Below, piece by piece: positions 9,581-17,668 of a stretch of DNA of 64,000 nucleotides; position 1 is the stretch's first letter, and every line of letters starts with the position of its first letter. Below the pieces are notes generated by a model. The model did no database searches, was not told the origin of the DNA, and saw nothing but the letters and a program-made list of their open reading frames with translations. The DNA lies in contig NZ_JAHXRW010000004.1 in assembly GCF_019429625.1 (NCBI RefSeq), forward strand, positions 310,001 through 374,000, written 5' to 3'. The DNA is from Celeribacter sp. PS-C1. GTDB lineage: Bacteria; Pseudomonadota; Alphaproteobacteria; Rhodobacterales; Rhodobacteraceae. Position numbers and translations under genes: made by a program.

Positions 9581-9779
9581 CACGCAAGTGTATTCAGGCC
9601 GCGCACAATCCGTTTCAGCATTTTTTTGCAGATGATTCGTTTTTGGGATTCACAGCGCGAATCGCCTGTGGCATAAGAGGGTTACGGAGGGGTTCCGCCA
9701 AAGAGAACGCCCCGTGAGGCAGTACAGGTGATCTGACTCCGGTCGGGCATCTTTCATACAAAAAGGTAAGAAGCCTATC

Positions 9780-10082
9780 ATGGCTCATCCGCGTAAACGC
9801 CCCTCGCTGGCTGTGCTTTTGTACGTCGGCGTGATGGTCACCCTCGGTGGCTATTTCACCTTTGCATCCGTGCAAGGGGAGTATGGGCTGTTTCGCCGCT
9901 TGCAGATCGAGGCAGAATTGTCCGAGTTGCAAGCGGTGAGCGGCAAACTCGACGCGGAGCTGGCCGTGATGCGCAACAAGACTTTGCGCCTGTCCGACAG
10001 CTATCTCGATCTCGACCTTTTGGATGAACAGGCACGCGATGTTTTGGGCTATCTTCGTGCCGATGAGATTGTGATCCGCTGA
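9780..10082 (+). CDS. ftsB: FtsB/DivIC-family septum formation protein
   Basis: 100 residues: a short basic cytoplasmic N terminus, one membrane helix (about residues 12-29), and a periplasmic heptad-type coiled coil (about 38-75). This is the architecture of FtsB/DivIC, which bridges FtsL and FtsQ in the divisome. AAAAAGGTAAG provides the ribosome binding site. A small transglycosylase-like gene follows and pdhABC lies further on. Sequence similarity in this family is weak, so the call rests on size, topology and context. Confidence 0.75.
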   Translation: MAHPRKRPSLAVLLYVGVMVTLGGYFTFASVQGEYGLFRRLQIEAELSELQAVSGKLDAELAVMRNKTLRLSDSYLDLDLLDEQARDVLGYLRADEIVIR

Positions 10083-10114
10083 CATCCAGACATCCCCTGC
10101 CCGAAAGGCAAAAG

Positions 10115-10735
10115 ATGACACAGACAGCCAATGACACCGCACCGTTTTTGACCCGCCGCCGGATGATTTTGGGTGGCACGGGTCTTTTGGCGTTGTCGGC
10201 CTGTGGCGGTGGCTATGGCGGCGCGCCTGCGAACCCCGAGGATGCCTGCGCGATCTTCCGCGAGCGCCCGCATTACCAAAGGGCGCTGGAGGCCTCCGCA
10301 CGCAAATGGGGTGTGCCGGTGCATGTGCAAATGGCGCTGATCTATCAGGAATCCACCTTCCGCGCGACCGCCCGCCCACCGAAACGCTATGTCCTGTTCA
10401 TCATCCCGAAAGGCCGGGCCAGCTCCGCCCGCGGCTATGCGCAGGCGCTCGACGGCACATGGGACGACTACCGCAACGGCCCGGGTCGCGCAGGCGCCAG
10501 CCGCAGCAACATCCGTGACGCCACCGATTTCATCGGCTGGTATGTCTCGACCAACAACGCCGCCTTGGGGATTACCAACACCGACGCCCGCAACAGCTAT
10601 CTGGCCTATCACGAAGGCCGCACAGGATACCGGCGCGGATCGCATAATGGCAAGACGTGGTTGCTGAATGTGGCGGATGGGGTGGCTGCGCGCGCGGCGC
10701 GCTATGAGGCGCAGCTGGGGTATTGTAGTCGGTGA
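10115..10735 (+). CDS. Small lytic-transglycosylase-like lipoprotein
   Basis: 206 residues. A Tat-like signal (RRRMILGGTGLLALSAC) ends in a lipobox cysteine, so the product is probably a periplasm-facing lipoprotein. The mature part starts with an SLT-like segment, YQESTFRA, where the Glu is the candidate catalytic acid of lysozyme-like transglycosylases, followed by ARGYAQALDGTWDDY. It would act on peptidoglycan, and it sits next to an FtsB-like gene, which fits a cell-wall role. A second, smaller relative lies at 32008-32478. Catalytic activity is inferred, not shown. Confidence 0.7.
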   Translation: MTQTANDTAPFLTRRRMILGGTGLLALSACGGGYGGAPANPEDACAIFRERPHYQRALEASARKWGVPVHVQMALIYQESTFRATARPPKRYVLFIIPKGRASSARGYAQALDGTWDDYRNGPGRAGASRSNIRDATDFIGWYVSTNNAALGITNTDARNSYLAYHEGRTGYRRGSHNGKTWLLNVADGVAARAARYEAQLGYCSR

Positions 10736-10759
10736 GCGGCGTTAGGCCGCTTCAAACCG

Positions 10760-11080
10760 TTACGGCAAGTAGTCCCGCGCGAAAATCATCAGCAAGCCAA
10801 CAATTGAAAAGAGCATTGCATAACTCGCCACAACATACGCAAGGGCCTTTAACCACTTTTTCCGCAACTCGGGAAATATCTCCCCCGCCAACAAGCGACT
10901 AAAATTATTCTGCGGACTTTTGGGGTCAGCGAGAGCTTTCCATGGTACGTACGAAATATGCCCCTCTGATATTTTAAACATCGTGGAAATAACTTTCGAC
11001 TGCCAAAAGAAGAAAATGCCAAACGCAATAACAGCATTGGCAAACGATACAAAAACAAGAGCATAAACGAGAATGGCCAT
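10760..11080 (-). CDS. Hypothetical two-helix membrane protein, AT-rich
   Basis: 106 residues with a hydrophobic helix at each end (about residues 3-27 and 80-102) and a basic loop between them. No family is recognised. Base composition is clearly lower in GC than both flanks, and codon use includes many AT-ending codons, which suggests recent acquisition. No good ribosome binding site is visible before the ATG. It is convergent with the preceding lipoprotein gene, only 24 nt away. It could be a real small membrane gene or a decaying import. Confidence 0.45.
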   Translation of the reverse strand: MAILVYALVFVSFANAVIAFGIFFFWQSKVISTMFKISEGHISYVPWKALADPKSPQNNFSRLLAGEIFPELRKKWLKALAYVVASYAMLFSIVGLLMIFARDYLP

Positions 11081-11251
11081 GACGCTATTCTAACGTCTGG
11101 ATGCAGCGTCAGACAATGCCATGAAGTCATTGGGCATTTCATCTCCGAGCTTCACCGCCCCCCTCCTGCCCCGCCATTCCCAAAACGCATAGCTGCCACC
11201 CGCAATGCATATCAGAAAATCCGTGCAATCGTGACTTACCTCCTCTATCAT

Positions 11252-11271
11252 ATAGTTTAATACTAAACTAT
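11252..11271. promoter_or_regulatory. Palindromic operator candidate upstream of pdhA
   Basis: Perfect 8-bp inverted repeat ATAGTTTA/TAAACTAT with a 4-nt spacer, ending 28 nt before the pdhA start codon. A TATAGT hexamer overlapping its left arm could be a -10 element, so a bound repressor could block initiation. The binding protein is not identified. Confidence 0.5.
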
Positions 11272-11299
11272 CAGCCGTGATCTTGGAGGAGGAGGCCTG

Positions 11300-12325
11300 A
11301 TGGCACCCCGTAAAACAGCGTCCAAACCGGCAAGCCAAGCAAACGTCTCTAAAGACGAGCTTCTTGCCTATTACAAAGACATGCTTCTTATCCGTCGTTT
11401 CGAGGAAAAAGCCGGCCAGTTGTACGGCATGGGCCTCATCGGCGGGTTCTGTCACCTCTATATCGGCCAAGAGGCCGTTGTGGTCGGGCTTGAGGCCGCC
11501 ACGAAAGAGGGCGACAAGCGCATCACCTCTTACCGCGATCACGGGCACATGCTCGCCTGCGGCATGGACCCGAACGGCGTGATGGCCGAGCTGACCGGTC
11601 GCGAGGGCGGCTATTCCAAAGGCAAAGGCGGCTCGATGCACATGTTCTCGAAAGAGAAGCATTTCTACGGCGGCCACGGGATCGTCGGTGCGCAGGTGCC
11701 GCTCGGCGCCGGTCTGGCATTTTCAGACAAATACAAAGGCAATGACAATGTGACCTTCGCCTATTTTGGCGATGGTGCAGCCAACCAGGGTCAGGTCTAT
11801 GAGACCTACAACATGGCCGAGCTTTGGGACCTGCCGGTCATTTTCGTCATCGAAAACAATCAATACGCCATGGGCACCTCGGTGGCCCGCTCGACCAAAT
11901 CCCCGTCCCTGTGGGAACGCGGCGCGGCTTACGGGATCGAAGGCGAGGAAGTGGACGGCATGGACGTTCTGGCCGTGAAAGAGGCCGGTGAGCGCGCCGT
12001 GGCACACTGCCGCGCGGGCAAAGGGCCCTACATCCTTGAGGTGAAAACCTACCGCTACCGTGGTCACTCCATGTCCGACCCGGCGAAATACCGGACCCGT
12101 GAGGAAGTGCAGAAAATGCGCGAAGAACGCGACCCGATTGAGGCCGTGCGTTCGATCCTTTTGACCGGCAACCATGCGACCGAAGACGATCTGAAGGCCA
12201 TCGACAAAGACATCAAGGCCATCGTCAACGAATCCGCAGAATTCGCCAAGGAAAGCCCGGAACCGGCGCTCGAAGAGCTTTGGACCGACATTTACGCGGA
12301 CGAAATTCCGCAGCACAACGCCTGA
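11300..12325 (+). CDS. pdhA: Pyruvate dehydrogenase E1 component, alpha subunit
   Basis: 341 residues. With E1 beta it forms the thiamine-diphosphate enzyme that decarboxylates pyruvate and reductively acetylates E2. The TPP motif begins GDGAANQGQVYE and ends ENNQYA at the canonical spacing, and the phosphorylation-loop-like RYRGHSMSDP is present. An excellent GGAGGAGG ribosome binding site precedes the ATG. First gene of pdhA-pdhB-pdhC, with an 18-nt gap to pdhB. A palindromic operator candidate lies just upstream. Confidence 0.97.
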   Translation: MAPRKTASKPASQANVSKDELLAYYKDMLLIRRFEEKAGQLYGMGLIGGFCHLYIGQEAVVVGLEAATKEGDKRITSYRDHGHMLACGMDPNGVMAELTGREGGYSKGKGGSMHMFSKEKHFYGGHGIVGAQVPLGAGLAFSDKYKGNDNVTFAYFGDGAANQGQVYETYNMAELWDLPVIFVIENNQYAMGTSVARSTKSPSLWERGAAYGIEGEEVDGMDVLAVKEAGERAVAHCRAGKGPYILEVKTYRYRGHSMSDPAKYRTREEVQKMREERDPIEAVRSILLTGNHATEDDLKAIDKDIKAIVNESAEFAKESPEPALEELWTDIYADEIPQHNA

Positions 12326-12343
12326 TCCGGGGAGAACGACACA

Positions 12344-13717
12344 ATGGCAACCGAACTTTTGATGCCCGCCCTTTCTCCGACGATGGAAGAAGGCACGCTC
12401 GCGAAATGGCTCATCAAGGAGGGCGACACCGTCTCCTCCGGCGACATCATCGCGGAAATTGAAACCGACAAGGCGACGATGGAATTCGAAGCCGTGGACG
12501 AAGGGATCGTCGGCAAGATCCTCGTGGCCGAGGGCACCGAGGGTGTGAAGGTCAACGAAGTGATCGCGATCCTCGTCGAAGAGGGCGAGAGCGCGGACGA
12601 CATCGCGGCCCCTGCCCCCGCTGCCGAGGCTCAGGCCCCTGCGGCGACCGAAGCACCGGCGTCTGCTCCGGCGAAAGCTGCGGCTCCGGTCGAAGTGGTC
12701 TCCAAAGCCTCCCCGGATTTCCCGGAAGGCACACCGATGAAAACCCAGACCGTGCGCGAAGCACTGCGCGACGCCATGGCTGAAGAGATGCGCCGTGACG
12801 AGAACGTCTTCCTCATGGGGGAAGAGGTCGCGGAGTATCAGGGCGCTTACAAAATCTCCCAAGGCATGCTGGACGAGTTTGGCCCGAAACGCGTTATCGA
12901 CACGCCGATCACCGAGCACGGCTTTGCGGGCATCGCCACGGGTGCGGCCTTTGGCGGGTTGAAACCGATCGTCGAATTCATGACCTTCAACTTCGCGATG
13001 CAGGCCATCGACCACCTGATCAACTCCGCCGCCAAGACGCTTTACATGTCTGGCGGTCAGATGGGGGCACCGATGGTGTTCCGTGGTCCGAATGGGGCCG
13101 CCGCCCGCGTGGGCGCGCAGCACTCCCAAGACTACGCCGCATGGTATGCGCAAATCCCGGGCCTCAAAGTGGTCATGCCCTACTCGGCAGCCGACTACAA
13201 AGGTCTGATGAAAACCGCGATCCGTGACCCGAACCCGGTGATCTTCCTTGAGAACGAAATCATGTACGGCAAATCCTTTGAAGTGCCGGACCTCGAAGAT
13301 TTCACCATTCCCTTCGGCAAGGCCCGCATCTGGCGCGAAGGCACGGATGTGACCATCGTCTCCTTCGGCATCGGCATGACCTACGCCTTGGAAGCTGCGG
13401 ACAAACTGGCCGCAGAAGGCATCTCCGCCGAAGTCATCGACCTGCGGACGCTCCGTCCGATCGACTACGACACCGTGCTGGCCTCCGTGATGAAGACCAA
13501 CCGCTGCGTGACCGTCGAAGAGGGCTTCCCGGTCGGTTCCATCGGCAACCACATCTCGGCTGTAATTATGCAGCGTGCGTTTGATTATCTCGACGCGCCG
13601 GTGATCAACTGTGCCGGTAAAGACGTGCCGATGCCCTATGCCGCCAACCTTGAAAAACTCGCGCTTGTGACCACCGACGAAGTCGTGGCTGCCTGCAAAG
13701 AAGTCACCTACCGCTAA
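12344..13717 (+). CDS. pdhB: Pyruvate dehydrogenase E1 component, beta subunit with N-terminal lipoyl domain
   Basis: 457 residues. Residues 1-80 form a lipoyl domain with the modified lysine in ETDKATMEF, followed by an Ala/Pro-rich linker (about 85-125) and then the transketolase-like E1 beta core ([18 protein letters not shown]... onward). The extra lipoyl domain on E1 beta is a known feature of several alphaproteobacteria. The lipoyl domain is nearly identical to that of PdhC at both DNA and protein level. It is co-transcribed with pdhA and pdhC. Confidence 0.97.
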   Translation: MATELLMPALSPTMEEGTLAKWLIKEGDTVSSGDIIAEIETDKATMEFEAVDEGIVGKILVAEGTEGVKVNEVIAILVEEGESADDIAAPAPAAEAQAPAATEAPASAPAKAAAPVEVVSKASPDFPEGTPMKTQTVREALRDAMAEEMRRDENVFLMGEEVAEYQGAYKISQGMLDEFGPKRVIDTPITEHGFAGIATGAAFGGLKPIVEFMTFNFAMQAIDHLINSAAKTLYMSGGQMGAPMVFRGPNGAAARVGAQHSQDYAAWYAQIPGLKVVMPYSAADYKGLMKTAIRDPNPVIFLENEIMYGKSFEVPDLEDFTIPFGKARIWREGTDVTIVSFGIGMTYALEAADKLAAEGISAEVIDLRTLRPIDYDTVLASVMKTNRCVTVEEGFPVGSIGNHISAVIMQRAFDYLDAPVINCAGKDVPMPYAANLEKLALVTTDEVVAACKEVTYR

Positions 13718-13729
13718 GGAGAACCCGTT

Positions 13730-15034
13730 ATGGCTATTGAACTTTTGATGCCCGCGCTGTCTCCGACGATGGAGGAAGGGACGCTGGCGAAATGGCTCGT
13801 GAAAGAGGGGGACTCCATCTCCTCTGGCGATGTGATCGCAGAGATCGAGACCGACAAGGCGACGATGGAATTCGAAGCCGTTGACGAAGGCGTCATGGGG
13901 AAAATCCTCGTGGCCGAGGGCACGGAAGGCGTGAAAGTGAACGCGCCCATCGCGGTGCTTTTGGAAGAGGGCGAAGACGCCTCTGCCGCTGAGAACCTCG
14001 GCGCCTCTGCGCCCGCTCCGGCGGCAGCAGAAGCCCCGAAAGCCGAGGCGGCGGCTCCTGCCCCCGCAGCTGCTGCGGCCCCTGCCCCGGCAGCTCCGGT
14101 TGCAGCCTCCGGCGAGCGCATCTTTGCCTCGCCGCTGGCGCGTCGCATCGCAGCTCAGAAAGGTCTCGATCTGTCTGCGATTTCGGGCTCCGGTCCGAAA
14201 GGACGTATTGTGAAAGCGGATGTGGAGAACGCCACTGTCGCGCCGAAAGCCGAAGCTCCGAAAGCTGCTCCGGCCCCGGCTGCTGCAGCCGCTGCGCCCT
14301 CTGGTCCCTCGGCGGATATGGTCGCGAAGATGTACGAAGGTCGCGAGTACGAGGAAATCAAACTCGACGGCATGCGCAAAACCATCGCTGCGCGTCTCAC
14401 GGAAGCCAAGCAAACCATCCCGCATTTCTACCTGCGCCGCGACATTCAGCTTGATGCGCTGATGAAATTCCGCGCCGAGCTGAACCACCAGCTCACTGGC
14501 AAGGGTGTGAAGCTGTCGGTCAATGATTTCATCATCAAGGCCGTGGCCAACGCGCTACAAGAAGTGCCGAGCGCCAATGCCGTTTGGGCAGGCGACCGTG
14601 TGTTGCAGATGAAAGCATCCGATGTGGCCGTCGCGGTCGCCATCGAAGGCGGTCTGTTCACGCCGGTTCTGAAAGACGCTGACATGAAGTCGCTTTCGGC
14701 CCTGTCGAAAGAGATGAAAGACCTCGCGCATCGCGCCCGCGACCGCAAGCTTGCGCCGCATGAATATCAGGGTGGCTCCTTTGCGATCTCCAACCTCGGC
14801 ATGTTCGGCATCGACAATTTCGACGCCATCGTGAACCCGCCGCACGCAGGTATTCTGGCGGTCGGCACCGGGGTCAAGAAACCGGTGATCGGCGAAGATG
14901 GCGAGATCAAGGTCGCGACCGTGATGTCCGTCACCATGTCGGTGGATCACCGCGTGATCGACGGCGCGCTTGGGGCGGAACTGCTCAAAGCCATCGTCGA
15001 AAACTTGGAAAATCCGGTGGCGATGCTGGCTTAA
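13730..15034 (+). CDS. pdhC: Dihydrolipoyllysine acetyltransferase (E2) of pyruvate dehydrogenase
   Basis: 434 residues. Domains in order are: one lipoyl domain (1-80; ETDKATMEF), Ala/Pro linker, a peripheral-subunit-binding domain (about 128-165; [16 protein letters not shown]), a second linker, and the catalytic acetyltransferase domain ending with [14 protein letters not shown], which carries the active-site histidine. It transfers acetyl groups to CoA and forms the complex core. It lies 12 nt after pdhB and is followed by a strong terminator. E3 is not encoded in this window. Confidence 0.97.
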   Translation: MAIELLMPALSPTMEEGTLAKWLVKEGDSISSGDVIAEIETDKATMEFEAVDEGVMGKILVAEGTEGVKVNAPIAVLLEEGEDASAAENLGASAPAPAAAEAPKAEAAAPAPAAAAAPAPAAPVAASGERIFASPLARRIAAQKGLDLSAISGSGPKGRIVKADVENATVAPKAEAPKAAPAPAAAAAAPSGPSADMVAKMYEGREYEEIKLDGMRKTIAARLTEAKQTIPHFYLRRDIQLDALMKFRAELNHQLTGKGVKLSVNDFIIKAVANALQEVPSANAVWAGDRVLQMKASDVAVAVAIEGGLFTPVLKDADMKSLSALSKEMKDLAHRARDRKLAPHEYQGGSFAISNLGMFGIDNFDAIVNPPHAGILAVGTGVKKPVIGEDGEIKVATVMSVTMSVDHRVIDGALGAELLKAIVENLENPVAMLA

Positions 15035-15060
15035 CGCCAAGCCTCATCATAGTGTTACAG

Positions 15061-15086
15061 AAGGCCCCGCAAGTGCGGGGCCTTTT
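15061..15086 (+). terminator. Rho-independent terminator after pdhC
   Basis: A perfect 10-bp stem (15061-15070 with 15075-15084), AAGT loop and short T-run lie 26 nt after the pdhC stop. Confidence 0.9.
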
Positions 15087-15134
15087 GCGTAAGGGGTGAA
15101 TGGATGTTGAGGTTTTTCTGGGGGCGGCACAGGC

Positions 15135-15971
15135 TTAGAGTGACACGGTCACCGGATCTGCGAGGCCGAATTCCTCTTGAATGGCAGAGAGCCGCGCGGG
15201 ATCGGTGATTTCCAGATTGGCGAAATAGAGCAGCTTATCGTTGCCTTTGCGGATCTGCATGTTGTCGCCGTGGTTGACCACATAAAGCATCGCCGGAAAT
15301 GGAACCGGGTCCAGAGGAAAGCCAAGTCGCGCCGCACGGGGGGCGTAATTCTTGTGACCCTTGCCAATCATGCGCAGGAAGAAGACAGGAAAGGCCTGTT
15401 TGCCCCAGTCCACCGCGAAAAAGGCGCAGGAGCCGCAATGCTCCCAAAACTCGGTCTCGCCACCGATGGCCCGGCCCAAAGGGGCCATGCGCCCGGACAG
15501 CGCATCCATCATATAGCCCTGTTCGACCAGATAGCCCCGGCCATTGTTGTCCTCTGCCACATAGCGAAACAGATCGGGGTGCAGCAGATCGTCGGCATCG
15601 AGATGCATGACATAGCTGAACCGGTCGAACGTCCGTGCGGCGTATTCCGCCATCAACCGCACCTTGATCCTCTGATCGGAGACGTTGGCGGCGGCATGAT
15701 GTGGCGGAGCAGAAACGAAATGATAGCCGTCTTTTTCGGGGAAATTGTCGGGCCGGTCCTGAGAACAGAGGATCACTTCGACATTCGAATAGCTCTGCGC
15801 CCGAATCGAGGCCAAGGTCAGTTCAAGAATATCGCAAACACTGTGCCAGTCGTGCGCCCGCGCCTTGCCGACGAGCGGGATCATCACGAGGATAAGCGGC
15901 GCATCCTCCGGCTTGTGTTTCCGAGCGAAAACATGGCGGTAGCCCGCGGAAAGCAGCGATTTCACGTCCAT
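15135..15971 (-). CDS. GT-A-type glycosyltransferase, family uncertain
   Basis: 278 residues and no signal peptide. After a short basic N terminus, the chain shows the GT2-like nucleotide-sugar fold: LILVMIPL near the start, VEVILCSQDR, and HLDADDLLHPDLF around residue 120, where the DADD would bind the metal-nucleotide sugar. It is therefore probably a cytoplasmic glycosyltransferase for a surface polysaccharide, but donor and acceptor cannot be told. It lies 17 nt downstream of cysE on the same strand, so the two may be co-transcribed. Confidence 0.65.
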   Translation of the reverse strand: MDVKSLLSAGYRHVFARKHKPEDAPLILVMIPLVGKARAHDWHSVCDILELTLASIRAQSYSNVEVILCSQDRPDNFPEKDGYHFVSAPPHHAAANVSDQRIKVRLMAEYAARTFDRFSYVMHLDADDLLHPDLFRYVAEDNNGRGYLVEQGYMMDALSGRMAPLGRAIGGETEFWEHCGSCAFFAVDWGKQAFPVFFLRMIGKGHKNYAPRAARLGFPLDPVPFPAMLYVVNHGDNMQIRKGNDKLLYFANLEITDPARLSAIQEEFGLADPVTVSL

Positions 15972-15988
15972 CTGAGCAGCGGCCCTAC

Positions 15989-16807
15989 TCAGGCCTTTTC
16001 GCCGCGTGCACCAATCAGTTGGTTCATCGAAATCGACGGCTGGGAACAGCCAGCCTCACCCACGACTTTGGCGGGAACACCCGCGACCGTGGTGCAATGC
16101 GGTACATCATTGAGGACGACAGAACCCGCAGCGACGCGAGAGCAATCGCCGATCTTGATATTGCCGAGCACCTTGGCGCCTGCGCCGATCAGGACACCGT
16201 CGCCAATTTTCGGGTGACGGTCTTCGTCCTCTTTGCCGGTGCCGCCGAGCGTCACGGAATGCAGGATCGAAACATTGTCGCCGATCACAGCCGTCTCGCC
16301 AAAGACCAAAGCATGGGCGTGGTCGAGGAACAGCCCCTTCCCGATGCGGCAGGCGGGGTGAATGTCGACGGAGAATTGCTCGGACATGCGCATCTGGAAG
16401 AAATAGGCCAGATCGCGGCGACCTTCGCGCCAGAGCCAGTTGGAAACGCGATGGGCTTGGATCGCCTGGAAGCCTTTGAAATAGAGCAAAGGCTGGATGT
16501 AGCGATGGCAGGCCGGATCGCGGTCGTAAACGGCAGCGATGTCGGCACGCGCAGCCTCAGAGAGCATCGGATCGCCCGAATAGGCGTCGTCGGCAATCTC
16601 GCGAATAAGCTGTTCGGACATCTCGGGAGAGGCAAGTTTCTGCGCGATCCGATAGGCCAGCGCATCCTCCAGCGTCTCGTGATGCAGGATACAGGCATGG
16701 ACCAACCCACCCAACAGAGGCTCGGCCTCAACGGCTTGCCGCGCCTCGGAGACGATCTGGCTCCAGACGGGATCGAGTTTTTTCAAAGTGGTGCGTGTCT
16801 TGGCCAT
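15989..16807 (-). CDS. cysE: Serine O-acetyltransferase
   Basis: 272 residues, the usual CysE length. It makes O-acetylserine from serine and acetyl-CoA, the carbon skeleton for cysteine. The N-terminal helical domain is followed by the left-handed beta-helix of hexapeptide repeats. The conserved DIHPACRIGKGLFLDHAHALVFGE-type region (histidine of the catalytic centre) is present, as is the C-terminal tail that interacts with cysteine synthase. The gene lies immediately downstream of the collapsed GTA locus. Confidence 0.95.
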   Translation of the reverse strand: MAKTRTTLKKLDPVWSQIVSEARQAVEAEPLLGGLVHACILHHETLEDALAYRIAQKLASPEMSEQLIREIADDAYSGDPMLSEAARADIAAVYDRDPACHRYIQPLLYFKGFQAIQAHRVSNWLWREGRRDLAYFFQMRMSEQFSVDIHPACRIGKGLFLDHAHALVFGETAVIGDNVSILHSVTLGGTGKEDEDRHPKIGDGVLIGAGAKVLGNIKIGDCSRVAAGSVVLNDVPHCTTVAGVPAKVVGEAGCSQPSISMNQLIGARGEKA

Positions 16808-16876
16808 GCGCTTTTCCTCTTTTTCGAGAGTGTACTATAGATAGTCCCGAATTCAAAAGCGCAAGAGCGTAAAGAT

Positions 16877-16909
16877 GAAAAAGACCCCGCCGCAGGTGCG
16901 CGACGGGGT
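16877..16909 (-). terminator. Rho-independent terminator after the DUF2793 gene
   Basis: On the minus strand a 10-bp stem with one G-U pair (16884-16893 with 16900-16909), 6-nt loop and CTTTTT tail. It ends the remnant GTA transcription unit before cysE. Confidence 0.8.
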
Positions 16910-16951
16910 TTGTGATTTTGCGTGATCGACCGGATGGTCGTCGTCCGCGTG

Positions 16952-17668
16952 TTATTCGTAGGGCAGTGAGAATTGGACACAGTGGATGGCGAGGCGGATC
17001 ACTCCGCCTGCATCGAAATCCCCGCCCTCTCCGGTGAGGATCAGATCCTCGGAGGCATAATAGGTCAAAGGCGTGCCGGTGAGACCGCGCAGCCAGCTGC
17101 CTTGTGAGAGCGAAAGACCTGAGCCGTAGCGGTTCGAAGACCCCGCCACACCAAGCGAAAAGCCCGTGAGCCCGCTGCCGGTGATGTCGCTGAGAACCCG
17201 CCCTGTGACGCCATAGACGACGGATTGTCCGGGGAGCGCAAAGCTGGCCGCAGAGGTGGTGCCGGCGGTTATCGTGTGATCGATCTCGATGACACGCTGC
17301 ACCATGCCCGCACCATTTGCGGAGAGGGTCTGAAGGCCCAGCACCCAATCCGCGCCATCATATCCGGCCCAGCCATTTTGATCCGCGATATAGGCGCGCA
17401 TGCCCAAAGTGGCGGGCACAAACGCCCAGCCGCCGTTGACATACAGCGAGATCATCCCCGCCTGACCGGACCAGTCCTTGACAGGGGCGGAGCCCACACC
17501 GTAAGCGTCGCCCTCTTGCGGCGTCAAAGGCGGTGTGTTGCCGGTTACGGAGAGGAGCGTGAGCTGCATCAGCCCGTCGATCCGGCTCAGCGCCTCATTC
17601 ACGGTCACATGTTTCTGGGCCTGCGCGGCCTCGATCAGCGGCAGGGCAAAACGGGTTGTATCACTCAT
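16952..17668 (-). CDS. DUF2793 protein associated with GTA tail genes
   Basis: 238 residues from the ATG at 17668. The N terminus, with RFALPLIEAAQAQKHVTVNEAL, is the DUF2793 signature found in phage and GTA tail regions; the rest is Gly/Ser/Thr-rich beta structure resembling a tail fibre or adhesin-like appendage. The start overlaps the stop of the terminase/gp15 chimera by 8 nt, as expected if it was the gene following gp15 in an ancestral GTA cluster. The gene is intact. A role in particle attachment is inferred from family and position; without capsid genes it cannot act in a particle encoded here. Confidence 0.8.
   Translation of the reverse strand: MSDTTRFALPLIEAAQAQKHVTVNEALSRIDGLMQLTLLSVTGNTPPLTPQEGDAYGVGSAPVKDWSGQAGMISLYVNGGWAFVPATLGMRAYIADQNGWAGYDGADWVLGLQTLSANGAGMVQRVIEIDHTITAGTTSAASFALPGQSVVYGVTGRVLSDITGSGLTGFSLGVAGSSNRYGSGLSLSQGSWLRGLTGTPLTYYASEDLILTGEGGDFDAGGVIRLAIHCVQFSLPYE

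Noticed and set aside
12344-13950. Repeated lipoyl-domain DNA in pdhB and pdhC as a recombination anomaly
   Set aside because: A lipoyl domain on E1 beta similar to that of E2 is a known arrangement in alphaproteobacteria.
11723-14488. Long open frame of 921 codons antisense to pdhA-pdhC
   Set aside because: It mirrors the strongly biased codons of the three pdh genes; His/Gly/Arg-rich composition with no recognisable domain or ribosome binding site.
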